DNA of 64,000 nt, taken from the NCBI GenBank assembly GCA_963789355.1, contig CAWBKK010000006.1, positions 1 to 64,000 on the forward strand. The letters are read 5' to 3'. Below are positions 26,546-34,364 of the stretch, piece after piece. How positions within the stretch are numbered: the stretch's first letter is position 1; every line of letters starts with the position of its first letter. Position numbers and translations under genes: made by a program. Below the pieces are notes generated by a model that was not told the DNA's origin, searched no databases, and saw only the letters and a list, made by a program, of their open reading frames with translations. This stretch comes from Gaiellasilicea sp963789355. Lineage in GTDB: Bacteria; Actinomycetota; Thermoleophilia; Gaiellales; Gaiellaceae.

Positions 26546-27755
26546 TCTTGGGCTCTCGGTCCGTGTCGGAGCCCTCCTGGGTCACGTCGTACAGCGGCGT
26601 GTCGGCCACGCCGAGCTCCATCTCCCGCTTGACCCGCCGTTCGGGTATCAGCCCTTCGGGCCGGAACAGCATCATCACCACGATGATCACGCCGTAGAAG
26701 CCGAACTGGTACTTGGTCGGGTCGAAGTCGACGCCGGCCTCCTGCAGCTTGGAACCGAACGTGGCCAGCCCGGCGACGTTGAGGTAGCCGAGGATCATCC
26801 CGCCAAGGATCACGCCCCAGATCGAGCCGAGGCCGCCGAGGATGACCATGCAGAGCAGGAAGACCGAGAAGTTGAAGTAGAAGTCCGCAGGGAACGCACC
26901 ACTCCTGAAGCTCGCGTAGAAGGCACCGGCAACGCCGCCGAAGAAGGCGCCGATCGCGTACGACCAGGTCTTCGTCCGCATCAGCGGCACGCCCATCGCG
27001 GCCGCTGCAGTCTCGTCCTCGCGGATCGCGATCCACGCGCGCCCGAGCCGGGAGTCGCGCAGCCGGACCGAGCAGAAGACGGTGAGCAGGAGCAGCGCGA
27101 GCGTCGTCCAGTAGAACCACTGCTCGCGCTCGAACGACTGCTGGTAGCTCAGTGGCAAGCCAAGCGACTCGCCGACGCTGCCGAAGCCGGGCGAGTCGAT
27201 CGGGCTGATCCCGAACGTGCCGTGGGTGAGGTCGAAGCCGAAGACGTTGTCGCCGTTCCGCACCACCTGCGGGACGATCTCGCCGAACCCGAGCGTCACG
27301 ATCGCGAGGTAATCGCCGCGCAGACGCAGCGTCGGCAAGCCGATCAGGATGCCCGCGAGCCCGGTGAAGACACCGGCGATCACGAGCACGAGCCAGATCG
27401 AAAGGTGGATCCCGGGCAGCTCCTTCGAGATGCCGACGGAGCCGAAGTGGAACGTCCACTGGTCGAACTGCTGCGACGCGAACCAGGCAGCGGTGTAGGC
27501 CCCGGCCGCGTAGAAGGCGACGTAGCCGAGGTCGAGCAGGCCGGCGTAGCCGACGACGATGTTGAGCCCGACCGCCATCATCGTGACGATGATCATGATC
27601 ACCATCGAGGAAAGCCCCGGGATGAAGTCGCCGATCAGCGGGAAGTCCTCGAGCGTCCCGACGTACTGCGGATAGAGGAACGCGAGGACCACCAGCACGA
27701 GCGAGATCGCGACCGCGCGACCAGAGCTCCGCAGCCGATCCTGCATCGTCGTCAC
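26538..27755 (-). CDS. livM: Branched-chain amino acid ABC transporter permease LivM
   Basis: This is a 405-residue polytopic protein. Family features are VGLNIVVGYAGLLDLGYVAF near the N-terminus, GLPTLRLRGDYLAIVTLGFG and the EAA-type coupling loop around SRLGRAWIAIREDETAAAAM. I start it at the GTG at 27755, which overlaps the livH TGA as GTGA. An ATG at 27746 would remove three residues and also fits the GGAGGG upstream. The hydrophilic C-terminal tail (QEGSDTDREPKND) is cytoplasmic. Confidence 0.92.
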   Translation of the reverse strand: MTTMQDRLRSSGRAVAISLVLVVLAFLYPQYVGTLEDFPLIGDFIPGLSSMVIMIIVTMMAVGLNIVVGYAGLLDLGYVAFYAAGAYTAAWFASQQFDQWTFHFGSVGISKELPGIHLSIWLVLVIAGVFTGLAGILIGLPTLRLRGDYLAIVTLGFGEIVPQVVRNGDNVFGFDLTHGTFGISPIDSPGFGSVGESLGLPLSYQQSFEREQWFYWTTLALLLLTVFCSVRLRDSRLGRAWIAIREDETAAAAMGVPLMRTKTWSYAIGAFFGGVAGAFYASFRSGAFPADFYFNFSVFLLCMVILGGLGSIWGVILGGMILGYLNVAGLATFGSKLQEAGVDFDPTKYQFGFYGVIIVVMMLFRPEGLIPERRVKREMELGVADTPLYDVTQEGSDTDREPKND

Positions 27756-28798
27756 GCGCCCTCCGGCGTACGCTCGCCGAGCAGCCCCTCGGGCCGGAAG
27801 ACGAGGATCACGATCAGGATCCCGAACACGATCGAGCGCGTCCAGTCCGAGCCCGGGGTAAACCAGGTCAGGCCCTCGTTGAACGCCTGGATGAGTCCGA
27901 TCACGATCGCGCCGAGGACGGCGCCCGAGAGGTTCCCGATCCCGCCGAGCACGGCCGCCGTGAAGGCGATCAGGCCGAGCTCGAAGCCGGTGTCGTAGCG
28001 CATGTTGAACTGGAGCAGGTAGACGATCGCCGCTGAGCCGGCGAGCGCGCCTGCGATCGCGAACGTGACCGAGATCGTCCGGTTCACGTTGATCCCCATC
28101 ATCGCCGACGCCTCGGTGTCCTGCGCGACTGCGCGCATTGCCTTGCCTTGCTTCGTCGAGCGCACGAACCAGGTGAGCAGGACCAGCACGGGCACGGTGA
28201 TCAGCAGCACGGCGAGCTTGTTCCACGAGTAGGTGATGTCACCGATGCCGATCGCCTCGGTGCGCGGGATGAACGATGGCACCGAGCGGAAGTTCACGTC
28301 GTAGATCACGAGCGAGATGTTCTGGACGATGAACGACATCCCGACGGCGGTGATCAGGACCGCCAGCCGTGGCTGGCGCCGCAGGCGGCGGTAGGCGACG
28401 AACTCGATCGTCACGTTGACGATCGCGAAGGCCACCATGATCACGAGCAGCGTCGCGAGCATCCCGCCGAGGATCGCGAGCACCGACGCGTCCCTCTCGA
28501 GCCCGAGCACGGAAACGATCATCGTGCTGGCGACGAGCCCCGCCAGCGCGAAGACGTCGCCGTGCGCGAAGTTGATCAACTGCAGGATCCCGTAGACGAG
28601 CGTGTAGCCGAGCGCGACGAGGCCGTAGATGGCGCCGTTCGTCAGGCCGATCAGGCCGACGTTGATGAACTCGGTCGGGTCCTGGACGAAGTTGCCGATC
28701 ACCCAGATCCCGACGAGACCCAGCAAGCCGAAGCCGATCAGGTTGATCAAACCCGACTTCCGGAGCTGGTCGAGCCTCGTCGCCGCCGCGAACGCCAT
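27752..28798 (-). CDS. livH: Branched-chain amino acid ABC transporter permease LivH
   Basis: The 348-residue permease has about nine membrane segments. It carries the LivH hallmarks GLTNGAIYGLVALGYTLVYG, LINFAHGDVFALAG, the EAA-type loop KQGKAMRAVAQDTEASAMMG and the C-terminal AAVLGGIGNLSGAVLGAIVI. It forms the channel with LivM. The ATG at 28798 lies 19 bases after the hairpin that separates it from livK, so its expression depends on read-through or on a second promoter. Confidence 0.94.
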   Translation of the reverse strand: MAFAAATRLDQLRKSGLINLIGFGLLGLVGIWVIGNFVQDPTEFINVGLIGLTNGAIYGLVALGYTLVYGILQLINFAHGDVFALAGLVASTMIVSVLGLERDASVLAILGGMLATLLVIMVAFAIVNVTIEFVAYRRLRRQPRLAVLITAVGMSFIVQNISLVIYDVNFRSVPSFIPRTEAIGIGDITYSWNKLAVLLITVPVLVLLTWFVRSTKQGKAMRAVAQDTEASAMMGINVNRTISVTFAIAGALAGSAAIVYLLQFNMRYDTGFELGLIAFTAAVLGGIGNLSGAVLGAIVIGLIQAFNEGLTWFTPGSDWTRSIVFGILIVILVFRPEGLLGERTPEGA

Positions 28799-28817
28799 GA
28801 GGGGAAGAACCTAAAGG

Positions 28818-28852
28818 AAAGTCGGGGAAGGGCCAAGCCCTTCCCCGACTTT
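28818..28852 (-). terminator. Intra-operon terminator between livK and livHMGF
   Basis: The perfect 16-base stem AAAGTCGGGGAAGGGC (28818-28833) pairs with 28837-28852 across a 3-base loop. On the minus strand the right arm ends in ...GACTTT and runs on into CCTTT. Placed 14 bases past the livK stop, it should reduce transcription of the membrane components relative to the binding protein. Confidence 0.8.
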
Positions 28853-28866
28853 GTGCCGCAGTGTTT

Positions 28867-30261
28867 CTAGCCTCTTGCGGCTTCGACGTTCTCCGGCTTC
28901 GGAGAAATCGTCTTCTCCGTCTCGAGCTTGTCCGTGGCCCTGTAGATCGTGAAGCCCACGACAGCGCCCTCGGCGCCGCTCGGATCGCCGTTCTCGTTGA
29001 TCTCGAAGCTACCGAGATAGCCGTCGGTGACCTTGGTCTCGAACAGCTTCGCGAGCACGTCGGCACGCGAGCCGTCCGATGCCGCGATCGCGTCGAGCAT
29101 GGCCTGAGCGGCCTGCGCGCCGTAGATCGCGTACGGGTCGATGTCCTTCCCGCCGAGCCGTGGCTTGAGCGCCGCGGCGAATTCGGCGCCCGGACCCTCG
29201 AACTGGTCGATCGGCACGCCGGCGACGCTCATGTACATGCCGGCCGCTGCCTCCGGGGCCTCGTCGATCGTCTGCTGCGTCGTGAACCCGTCCGGTGCGA
29301 ACAGCTTCACGTCGCCGTCGTTCGGACCGAGCACGGCCACCTTGTCCTTGATCACCTGGGCGCCGTTCTCGTCGATCAGGCCGCCGAGGAAGACCGCGTC
29401 GGCGTCGGTGCCGCCGATCTTCCGGAAGAGAGCCTCGTAGCTCGCGGCCTTCGGATCCCAGGCTGCGAAGCCGGCGATCTTGATCCCCAGCGACTCCGCT
29501 GCGTTTCTGAAGTTCGTCGCGACTCCGAGGCCGTACGCCTCCCTGTCGTTGAGCACGTAGACGCTCTTCACGCCTTGCTCCACTGCGAACTCGGCAACCG
29601 CCGCGCCCTGGTAGGCGTCATGGGCGACGACACGGGCGTAGTTGCGAGTGCCGGACGGGTAGTACTTGTCCGGCTCGGTGCCGTCGCAACCGGGGCCACC
29701 CTCGGTCAGGCAGACGTACGTGTTCGCCGGGGAAATCATCGCGACGCCACCACCCGGAGCCTGGTTCAGCACCGGGATCTCGATCGCGGCGCAACCCGAG
29801 TTGAAGGTGCCGATCACGCCGACGACCTTCTCGTTGCCGGCATAGGCCTGGGCGTTCGTCGAGCACTTGCCCGAGTCCCACTTGCCGGCCTGAGCCGTTG
29901 CGTCGTCACAGGACTGGAAGGCGACGTTGTGATCGCCCGCCTTGAAGTTCGCCTCCTCGAGGAGGTACCGAATCGCCTCGACGATCTGGATCGTCTGCGT
30001 GCGCGACGAGCCCTGGAGCGGGAAGTCGGACGCGATCAAGACGTCGGGCTCACCCTCGCCCTCGTACTCGACTGCGGTGCACGAGCTCGAAGGCAGCGCC
30101 TCGACGCCTGCGCCTCCGCCACCCGAGGCCTCGGTCGTCGTGCCATCGGTCCCACCGTCACCGCTGCTCTCGTCGTCGCCTCCGCAGCCCGCCGCAAGCA
30201 ATGCGAGCACGACGACGAGCAGGGCCAGAACGCTCCACCAACCACGCTTTCTGGAAATCAC
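28867..30261 (-). CDS. livK: Branched-chain amino acid ABC transporter substrate-binding lipoprotein
   Basis: The 464-residue protein starts at GTG 30261 with GGAGGAGGAG seven bases upstream. A lipobox LLAAGC (Cys near residue 26) is followed by a Gly/Ser/Thr-rich linker. The periplasmic-binding fold type I is evident (VVGVIGTFNSGCAAIEIPVL, VAMISPANTYVCLTEGG, SVYVLNDREAYGLGVATNFR, ADAVFLGGLIDENGAQVIKD). Cysteines in CTAVEYEG, SCDDAT and GPGCDG may form disulphides. The ligand is inferred from the operon. It is the first gene of the liv operon. Confidence 0.93.
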   Translation of the reverse strand: MISRKRGWWSVLALLVVVLALLAAGCGGDDESSGDGGTDGTTTEASGGGGAGVEALPSSSCTAVEYEGEGEPDVLIASDFPLQGSSRTQTIQIVEAIRYLLEEANFKAGDHNVAFQSCDDATAQAGKWDSGKCSTNAQAYAGNEKVVGVIGTFNSGCAAIEIPVLNQAPGGGVAMISPANTYVCLTEGGPGCDGTEPDKYYPSGTRNYARVVAHDAYQGAAVAEFAVEQGVKSVYVLNDREAYGLGVATNFRNAAESLGIKIAGFAAWDPKAASYEALFRKIGGTDADAVFLGGLIDENGAQVIKDKVAVLGPNDGDVKLFAPDGFTTQQTIDEAPEAAAGMYMSVAGVPIDQFEGPGAEFAAALKPRLGGKDIDPYAIYGAQAAQAMLDAIAASDGSRADVLAKLFETKVTDGYLGSFEINENGDPSGAEGAVVGFTIYRATDKLETEKTISPKPENVEAARG

Positions 30262-30381
30262 CAGCTGTCTCCTCCTCCGTCACCTAATGGACCGTGCCCG
30301 CGAGGATTCTGCGCGCGTTCGCACAGCCCTCGTTCCGGGCGAAGGGGGCAGTATTGCGGTCGCGGGGGACAGAGTTCAACT

Positions 30382-30410
30382 TTGAGCCCTCCAACTACAC
30401 TGGCTTAACA
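30382..30410 (+). promoter_or_regulatory. Possible promoter of tRNA-Leu
   Basis: TTGAGC (30382-30387) and TTAACA (30405-30410) are 17 bases apart, and the second box ends 12 bases before the tRNA. An alternative -10 is TACACT (30396-30401). Both are weak matches to the consensus. Confidence 0.3.
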
Positions 30411-30422
30411 GGCACCAGGCCG

Positions 30423-30506
30423 GCCGAAGTGGCGGAATTGGCAGACGCGCCGGACTCAAAATCCGGTTCCCCTCGGGGAGTGTGGGTTCGATTCCCACCT
30501 TCGGCA
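30423..30506 (+). tRNA. tRNA-Leu (anticodon CAA)
   Basis: All arms pair: acceptor GCCGAAG/CTTCGGC, D-stem GCG/CGC, anticodon stem CCGGA/TCCGG with loop CTCAAAA (anticodon at 30457-30459), a long variable arm TCCCC/GGGGA typical of class II tRNAs, and T-arm GTGGG-TTCGATT-CCCAC. The discriminator is A. The CCA end is not encoded (ACC then T). It reads UUG codons. A 32-base copy of its 3' part recurs at 31453-31484. Confidence 0.97.
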
Positions 30507-30629
30507 CCTGCATGTTCAAGCGGTCCTGGCGGTCACGCCTTCGCGCGCAATTTTTCCGCAGTGAGCGACTTTTCGGAGCCGCCCAACTTGGTTTCTTCGA
30601 GAGCGGTGTTAGCGTCGGGGGGCATCGGG

Positions 30630-31424
30630 ATGGTTCCGCCCGTTCGAACAATTCTGGTCGTCCTCGCCGGTGCGGCGCTCCTCGTCCCGGCGATCGGAGT
30701 TGCTGCGGCGCGGGAAGACCCGCCCGTCACGACGCCGGTGGAAGCGATCCCGCTGCCGCCGGAGCCCGTGCTTCCCGTGGACCCGGTCGTCGTTCTCGAC
30801 CCGCCGCAGCCGGTGACGATCGAGATCGAGGTTCCCACGCTTCCCGACCCCGTGTTGGCGGAGCCCACGCACAAGCCCCCGAAGCTCGCGCAGCCGCCTG
30901 CGCCCGCTCCTCGGATCGCGCCCACAGCGGCGAGGCATGTCACGGAGCGCGAGACGCAGCATCGGGCAGACGCCGCGCCCGTGGCGACGAAGAAGCCGAC
31001 ACCGATAGCGAAACCGCAGCAGAGGCTGAAACAGAAGAGGCTGAAGCAGGAAAGGCTGAAGCAGGCACAGCGCAAGGTACTCGCATCGGTCTCAGCGCCT
31101 CAGCGTCTGATTCGAAAACACACGCCCGCGCACGGCGTCCTCGCGGCGCAGCACTCCGGCCAGGACGCCGCATTTCCCAGCACCTTGCCCGCCACCATGC
31201 ATAGGGCGGTGCTTTACCTGCCGCTGGCAGCTGCGGCGGTACTCGGCATCCTGCTCGGCCTCGTTGGTGCGGCGCCCGTCTTGGCGGGCCGCTGGCCGCA
31301 GGTCTTCGACCCGATCATCGACGCGAGTGAGCGGATCGTGCTCGCCGGGGTATGCCTCATGGGCGTGGTGCTGACCATGGCGATCACTTGGGCGCTCACC
31401 GGGCCTGGCGCCTGGAGTCCGTAG
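30630..31424 (+). CDS. Proline-rich secreted or membrane protein with basic KQ repeats
   Basis: From ATG 30630 the protein has 264 residues. A signal peptide or anchor (VRTILVVLAGAALLVPAIGV) is followed by a Pro/Val-rich region (PVEAIPLPPEPVLPVDPVVV) and a basic segment of repeated KQ(K/E)RLKQ units. At the C-terminus are two membrane segments (AVLYLPLAAAAVLGILLGLV and IVLAGVCLMGVVLTMAITWA). I recognise no family. The KQ segment is clearly richer in A than neighbouring genes. The gene fits exactly between the tRNA and a copy of its 3' end, so it may be cargo of a small inserted element. The start is uncertain because no clear ribosome-binding site is visible. Confidence 0.5.
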   Translation: MVPPVRTILVVLAGAALLVPAIGVAAAREDPPVTTPVEAIPLPPEPVLPVDPVVVLDPPQPVTIEIEVPTLPDPVLAEPTHKPPKLAQPPAPAPRIAPTAARHVTERETQHRADAAPVATKKPTPIAKPQQRLKQKRLKQERLKQAQRKVLASVSAPQRLIRKHTPAHGVLAAQHSGQDAAFPSTLPATMHRAVLYLPLAAAAVLGILLGLVGAAPVLAGRWPQVFDPIIDASERIVLAGVCLMGVVLTMAITWALTGPGAWSP

Positions 31425-31452
31425 GGCAACGCGGCGAACCGGCTTTGGGTCG

Positions 31453-31484
31453 TCGGGGAGTGTGGGCTCGATTCCCACCTTCGG
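31453..31484 (+). repeat. Second copy of the tRNA-Leu 3' end (att-like direct repeat)
   Basis: Thirty-two bases match 30473-30504 (half of the variable arm, the T-arm and part of the acceptor) with one C/T difference, 980 bases downstream. The discriminator and last acceptor bases are not repeated (TCGGAATC here against TCGGCACC). Upstream bases (GGCAACGCGGCGAAC) faintly resemble the tRNA D-arm, so a decayed tRNA copy is an alternative to an attachment site. Confidence 0.75.
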
Positions 31485-31502
31485 AATCGGTCGCCGAGCT
31501 GC

Positions 31503-31527
31503 GGGGGCCGTGGTCGAACCGGCCCCC
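31503..31527 (-). terminator. GC-rich hairpin after the HDE-repeat gene
   Basis: GGGGGCCG (31503-31510) pairs with its complement at 31520-31527 around a 9-base loop, 15 bases past the stop of the minus-strand gene. No U-run follows, so the strength is uncertain. Confidence 0.45.
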
Positions 31528-31542
31528 ACAGCGCCCCCGCGG

Positions 31543-32541
31543 CTACGTCGGGCGGAAGACGTTCCGCCTCGCCGCGAAACCGGCCGCGACGATCAGCAAG
31601 GCAGCCCCACCGACAGCGCCGCCCGCGATCGCCGCGTCCCGCGCGTCGATCGTGGGCATCTCGAAGCCGGTGCTGTCCCCGCCTGGTGTCGGCTGCTGCT
31701 CGATCCCACGGCTCGTGAGCGAGGCCTCGTCGTGCACTGCGGCGGCCTGCCCCACGATGCCCCGGTCGACCAGCGTCGTCTCGTCGTGCACGCTCGGAAG
31801 CGGCTGCGGATCGATCCCACGAGCCGCCAGCGTCGTCTCGTCGTGGGTGCCCGCCGGGGTGATCCCCCGAGCTGCGAGCGACGTTTCGTCGTGCACGCTC
31901 GCGACCGGCTGCGGATCGATCCCCCGATCCAACAGCGTCGCCTCGTCATGCGTACCCGACGGAACGATCCCCCGTGCCGCGGGCGCCGCCTCGTCGTGCA
32001 CGCTCGCGACCGGCTGCGGATCGATCCCACGAGCCGCCAGCGTCGTCTCGTCGTGCGTCCCCGCCGGGGTGATCCCCCGGGCGGTGAGCCCCGCCTCATC
32101 GTGTCCGCCGCTGCTGACGAGCCCCTGCTTCGCAGACCCGCCGAGGCCGGGGTCGGGTGCTGCCGCGGCCGTCGACACCGACGACGCGGCAGTAGCCGCC
32201 GTGGCGGCGGCGACCGTCAGCACGAGCGCCCGCTCACGGAGACCGTGAGCCTCGACGTCCTCATTGATGGCCTGCTCCAGACGATCCCGCTGGAACATCA
32301 GCGTGATCTCGGAGCCGTCGGCGTCCCCGAGCAGCCGTTCGAGATCACCGCGATCCCAGGCGACGCTCACCTCCAGGTGTTCGTCTCCGTTGCGCAGCAG
32401 CTCGAGGAACAGCTCCGGCGGCTCCGGCGAGGCCAATGCCTCCTCGACCTCGGCGCGAGCGACCGTGGTCGTGATGGCGTCGAGCTCGACCGCGAACTCG
32501 CTGGCTGGGACGAACGACGCCGTCGTGGTCATCGTCTCCAT
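31543..32541 (-). CDS. Membrane protein with eight tandem HDE-x(5)-RGI repeats
   Basis: The start is ATG 32541, with AAAGGAG five bases upstream. The 332-residue protein begins METMTTTASFVPASEF. An acidic helical domain (about residues 1-100: ARAEVEEALASPEPPEL, LERLLGDADGSEITLMF) is followed by an Ala-rich hydrophobic stretch (about 104-128) and eight repeats of the form (T/V)HDE(T/A)-x(4)-RGI-x-P, with HDE at 147, 163, 182, 198, 217, 233, 252 and 270. A C-terminal membrane segment (about 302-325) ends in ARRNVFRPT. Spacing alternates 16/19, so the unit is a 35-residue doublet. I recognise no family or function. Charged His/Asp/Glu side chains suggest metal or ligand binding. Confidence 0.7.
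   Translation of the reverse strand: METMTTTASFVPASEFAVELDAITTTVARAEVEEALASPEPPELFLELLRNGDEHLEVSVAWDRGDLERLLGDADGSEITLMFQRDRLEQAINEDVEAHGLRERALVLTVAAATAATAASSVSTAAAAPDPGLGGSAKQGLVSSGGHDEAGLTARGITPAGTHDETTLAARGIDPQPVASVHDEAAPAARGIVPSGTHDEATLLDRGIDPQPVASVHDETSLAARGITPAGTHDETTLAARGIDPQPLPSVHDETTLVDRGIVGQAAAVHDEASLTSRGIEQQPTPGGDSTGFEMPTIDARDAAIAGGAVGGAALLIVAAGFAARRNVFRPT
31702..32103 (-). repeat. Tandem coding repeats, 105-base doublet unit
   Basis: The DNA for the HDE...RGI motifs repeats with a 105-base period (HDE codons of residues 147, 182, 217 and 252 are each 35 codons apart). Within each unit the two half-repeats differ in the linker: PAG-T against PQPVAS-V. Near-identical blocks, such as the half starting THDETTLAARGIDPQP at two places, point to recent duplication. 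Confidence 0.75.
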
Positions 32542-32676
32542 CCGAACTCCTTTCCTTCGGCGCCCAAGCAGGCGCATCCACCACAAGACGCGAGAGCGGA
32601 GACCAATCTTCCCCGCGGGGCTTCTCGATTCGCATCGATCGTGTCACTCGCTACCGACTCTTGCAACACTGGCGGC

Positions 32677-33723
32677 GTGGCGCGAGTCGGGATCCTCACG
32701 GGCGGCGGTGACTGCCCCGGGCTCAACGCGGTCATCCGCGCGGTGACGCGGCGCTCGCTCGAGCTCGGCTGGGACGTGGCGGCGGTCCGCGAGGGCTGGC
32801 GCGGACTCGTCGAAGGGCTCGTCGAGCCGCTCGAGCGCCGCGACGTCTCCGGGATCCTGCCCCGAGGCGGCACGATCCTCGGCACCTCGCGCACGAACCC
32901 CTACAAGCTCGACGGCGGGGTCGACAGGCTGCGCGAGACGTTCGACCGCGAAGGGTTGAAGGCGCTCGTCGCGATCGGCGGCGAGGACACGCTCGGCGTC
33001 GCGGCGCGTCTCCACGCGGAGCACGGCTTCCCGGTCGTGGGCGTCCCGAAGACGATCGACAACGACCTCAACGGGACCGATTACACGTTCGGCTTCGACA
33101 CCGCGGTGACGATCGCGACCGAGGCGATCGATCGCCTGCACACGACGGCCGAGTCGCACAACCGGGTCATGGTCGTCGAAGTGATGGGTCGCCACGCAGG
33201 CTGGATCGCGCTCCACTCCGGCATCGCCGGCGGCGCCGACGTGATCCTGATCCCCGAGCAGCCGGTCACCGTCGAGGAGGCGTGCACCCTGCTGAAGAAG
33301 CGGCACGGCGGCGGCAAGGACTTCTCGATCGTCGTCGTCAGCGAGGGCTACGAGCTCACGTATGCCTCCGGCGACCGCCAGCTCGTCGCCGGACAGGCGC
33401 GCGCGACCGACCAGTTCGGCCACGTCGTCCTCGGAGGTGTCGGCGGCGAGCTCGCCCGGGAGATCGAGCAGCGAACCGGGTTCGAGACGCGCGTCACCGT
33501 GCTCGGTCACGTCCAGCGCGGTGGCACGCCGACGCCGCGCGACCGCGTGCTCGCGACGCGCTACGGGCTCAAGGCGGCCGACCTCATCGAGGCGGGCACG
33601 TTCGGCCGGATGGCCGCGCTGCACGGGGACGAGATCGTCGACGTCTCGCTCGAGGAGGCGACGAAGGAGCTGAAGACCGTCACGCCAGCGTGGTACGCCG
33701 TGGCCCAGGCACTCGCCGGCTGA
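32677..33723 (+). CDS. pfp: 6-phosphofructokinase, probably diphosphate-dependent
   Basis: The 348-residue enzyme starts at GTG 32677. Motifs are ILTGGGDCPGLNAVIR (phosphoryl donor), VPKTIDNDLNGTD (catalytic), and EVMGRHAGW (fructose-6-phosphate). At the donor-choice positions it has Asp104 in GGEDT and Lys125 in PKTIDND. The ATP enzymes have Gly at both places (GGDGS, PGTIDND), so PPi is the likely donor and the step would be reversible. The gene is monocistronic. Confidence 0.9.
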   Translation: MARVGILTGGGDCPGLNAVIRAVTRRSLELGWDVAAVREGWRGLVEGLVEPLERRDVSGILPRGGTILGTSRTNPYKLDGGVDRLRETFDREGLKALVAIGGEDTLGVAARLHAEHGFPVVGVPKTIDNDLNGTDYTFGFDTAVTIATEAIDRLHTTAESHNRVMVVEVMGRHAGWIALHSGIAGGADVILIPEQPVTVEEACTLLKKRHGGGKDFSIVVVSEGYELTYASGDRQLVAGQARATDQFGHVVLGGVGGELAREIEQRTGFETRVTVLGHVQRGGTPTPRDRVLATRYGLKAADLIEAGTFGRMAALHGDEIVDVSLEEATKELKTVTPAWYAVAQALAG

Positions 33724-33935
33724 CCGGGGCCCGGAAAGACGAGTGACAACTTCTGGAGAAAAAGGTTCCCTTCCAGGCCATTCAGCGCTAGAGTTGACGG
33801 GCTACCACGGCGCAGCGCAGGCCGTGACGCGTGTACCGCGGGACCCCAGCAGCCGGCCCGCCCGGATCCGCCCTCAGCAACCGGACGGAGCGTCGTCCGA
33901 CGAGGCCGACGAAGCACCGTAACTGGGAGGATCCC
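33724..33935. other. Untranslated stretch before the receiver gene
   Basis: These 212 bases hold no convincing ORF. A TAGAGT box at 33789-33794 could be a -10 element, and CACGGC/GCCGTG can form a short hairpin around 33806-33826. The segment GGACCCCAGC near 33841 made me consider a riboswitch, but no known class fits. The end contains the strong ribosome-binding site GGGAGG (33925-33930). Confidence 0.3.
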
Positions 33936-34364
33936 ATGCCGCACGTCGAGACGCAGTCACTCAACGGCCGCATCCCGAACGCGCCTCGAGTGCTCGTCGT
34001 CGACGACGACGAAGCGATCCGGCTGGTCTGCGTGACGACCCTGCACCACGACGGTTGCGAGGTGCTCGAGGCGGCGAACGGCCAGGAGGCGCTCGAGCTC
34101 GCGCTCCAGTGGGAGCCCGATCTCGTCCTGCTCGACATCAGCATGCCCGTGCTGGACGGATTCGGGCTTGCGGCGGCGCTTCGCGCGGACGAGCGCACTC
34201 GTCGCGTCCCTCTCGTCTTCCTCACCGGCGAGACCGACCCCTTGACCGAGGCCAGGGCTCACGCGGCCGGCGCGGCTCATCTCTTCACGAAGCCGTTCGA
34301 TCCCGGCGCCGTGAGCTCGTTCATCAAGAACGCGCTCACGCCTCGCCAACCCGTTGCGGGTTAG
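33936..34364 (+). CDS. Single-domain response regulator (receiver only)
   Basis: The start is ATG 33936, five bases after GGGAGG. The 142-residue protein is one REC domain: acidic pocket VVDDDE (22-26), phospho-acceptor Asp67 in LVLLDISMP, Thr in FLTGETD and Lys119 in FTKPFD. No output domain follows, so it must signal by protein contact (CheY- or SpoF-like) or serve as a phosphate sink. No histidine kinase is in the window. Its stop overlaps that of the convergent SpeE-like gene. Confidence 0.92.
   Translation: MPHVETQSLNGRIPNAPRVLVVDDDEAIRLVCVTTLHHDGCEVLEAANGQEALELALQWEPDLVLLDISMPVLDGFGLAAALRADERTRRVPLVFLTGETDPLTEARAHAAGAAHLFTKPFDPGAVSSFIKNALTPRQPVAG

Noticed and set aside
30376..30651. 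Minus-strand ORF containing KVGIEPTLPEGNRILSP
   Set aside because: This peptide is the well-known artefact of translating a tRNA gene backwards. The tRNA-Leu fold explains the sequence. The related ORF at 31092-31529 is the same artefact from the tRNA fragment.
31690..32110. CRISPR-like array because of regular repeats
   Set aside because: The repeats are in phase with an ORF, have a 105-base period, no unique spacers and no cas genes.
33785..33870. Riboswitch (c-di-GMP or similar) upstream of the receiver gene
   Set aside because: Short hairpins and a GGACCCCAGC string were suggestive, but the conserved core of known classes is missing.
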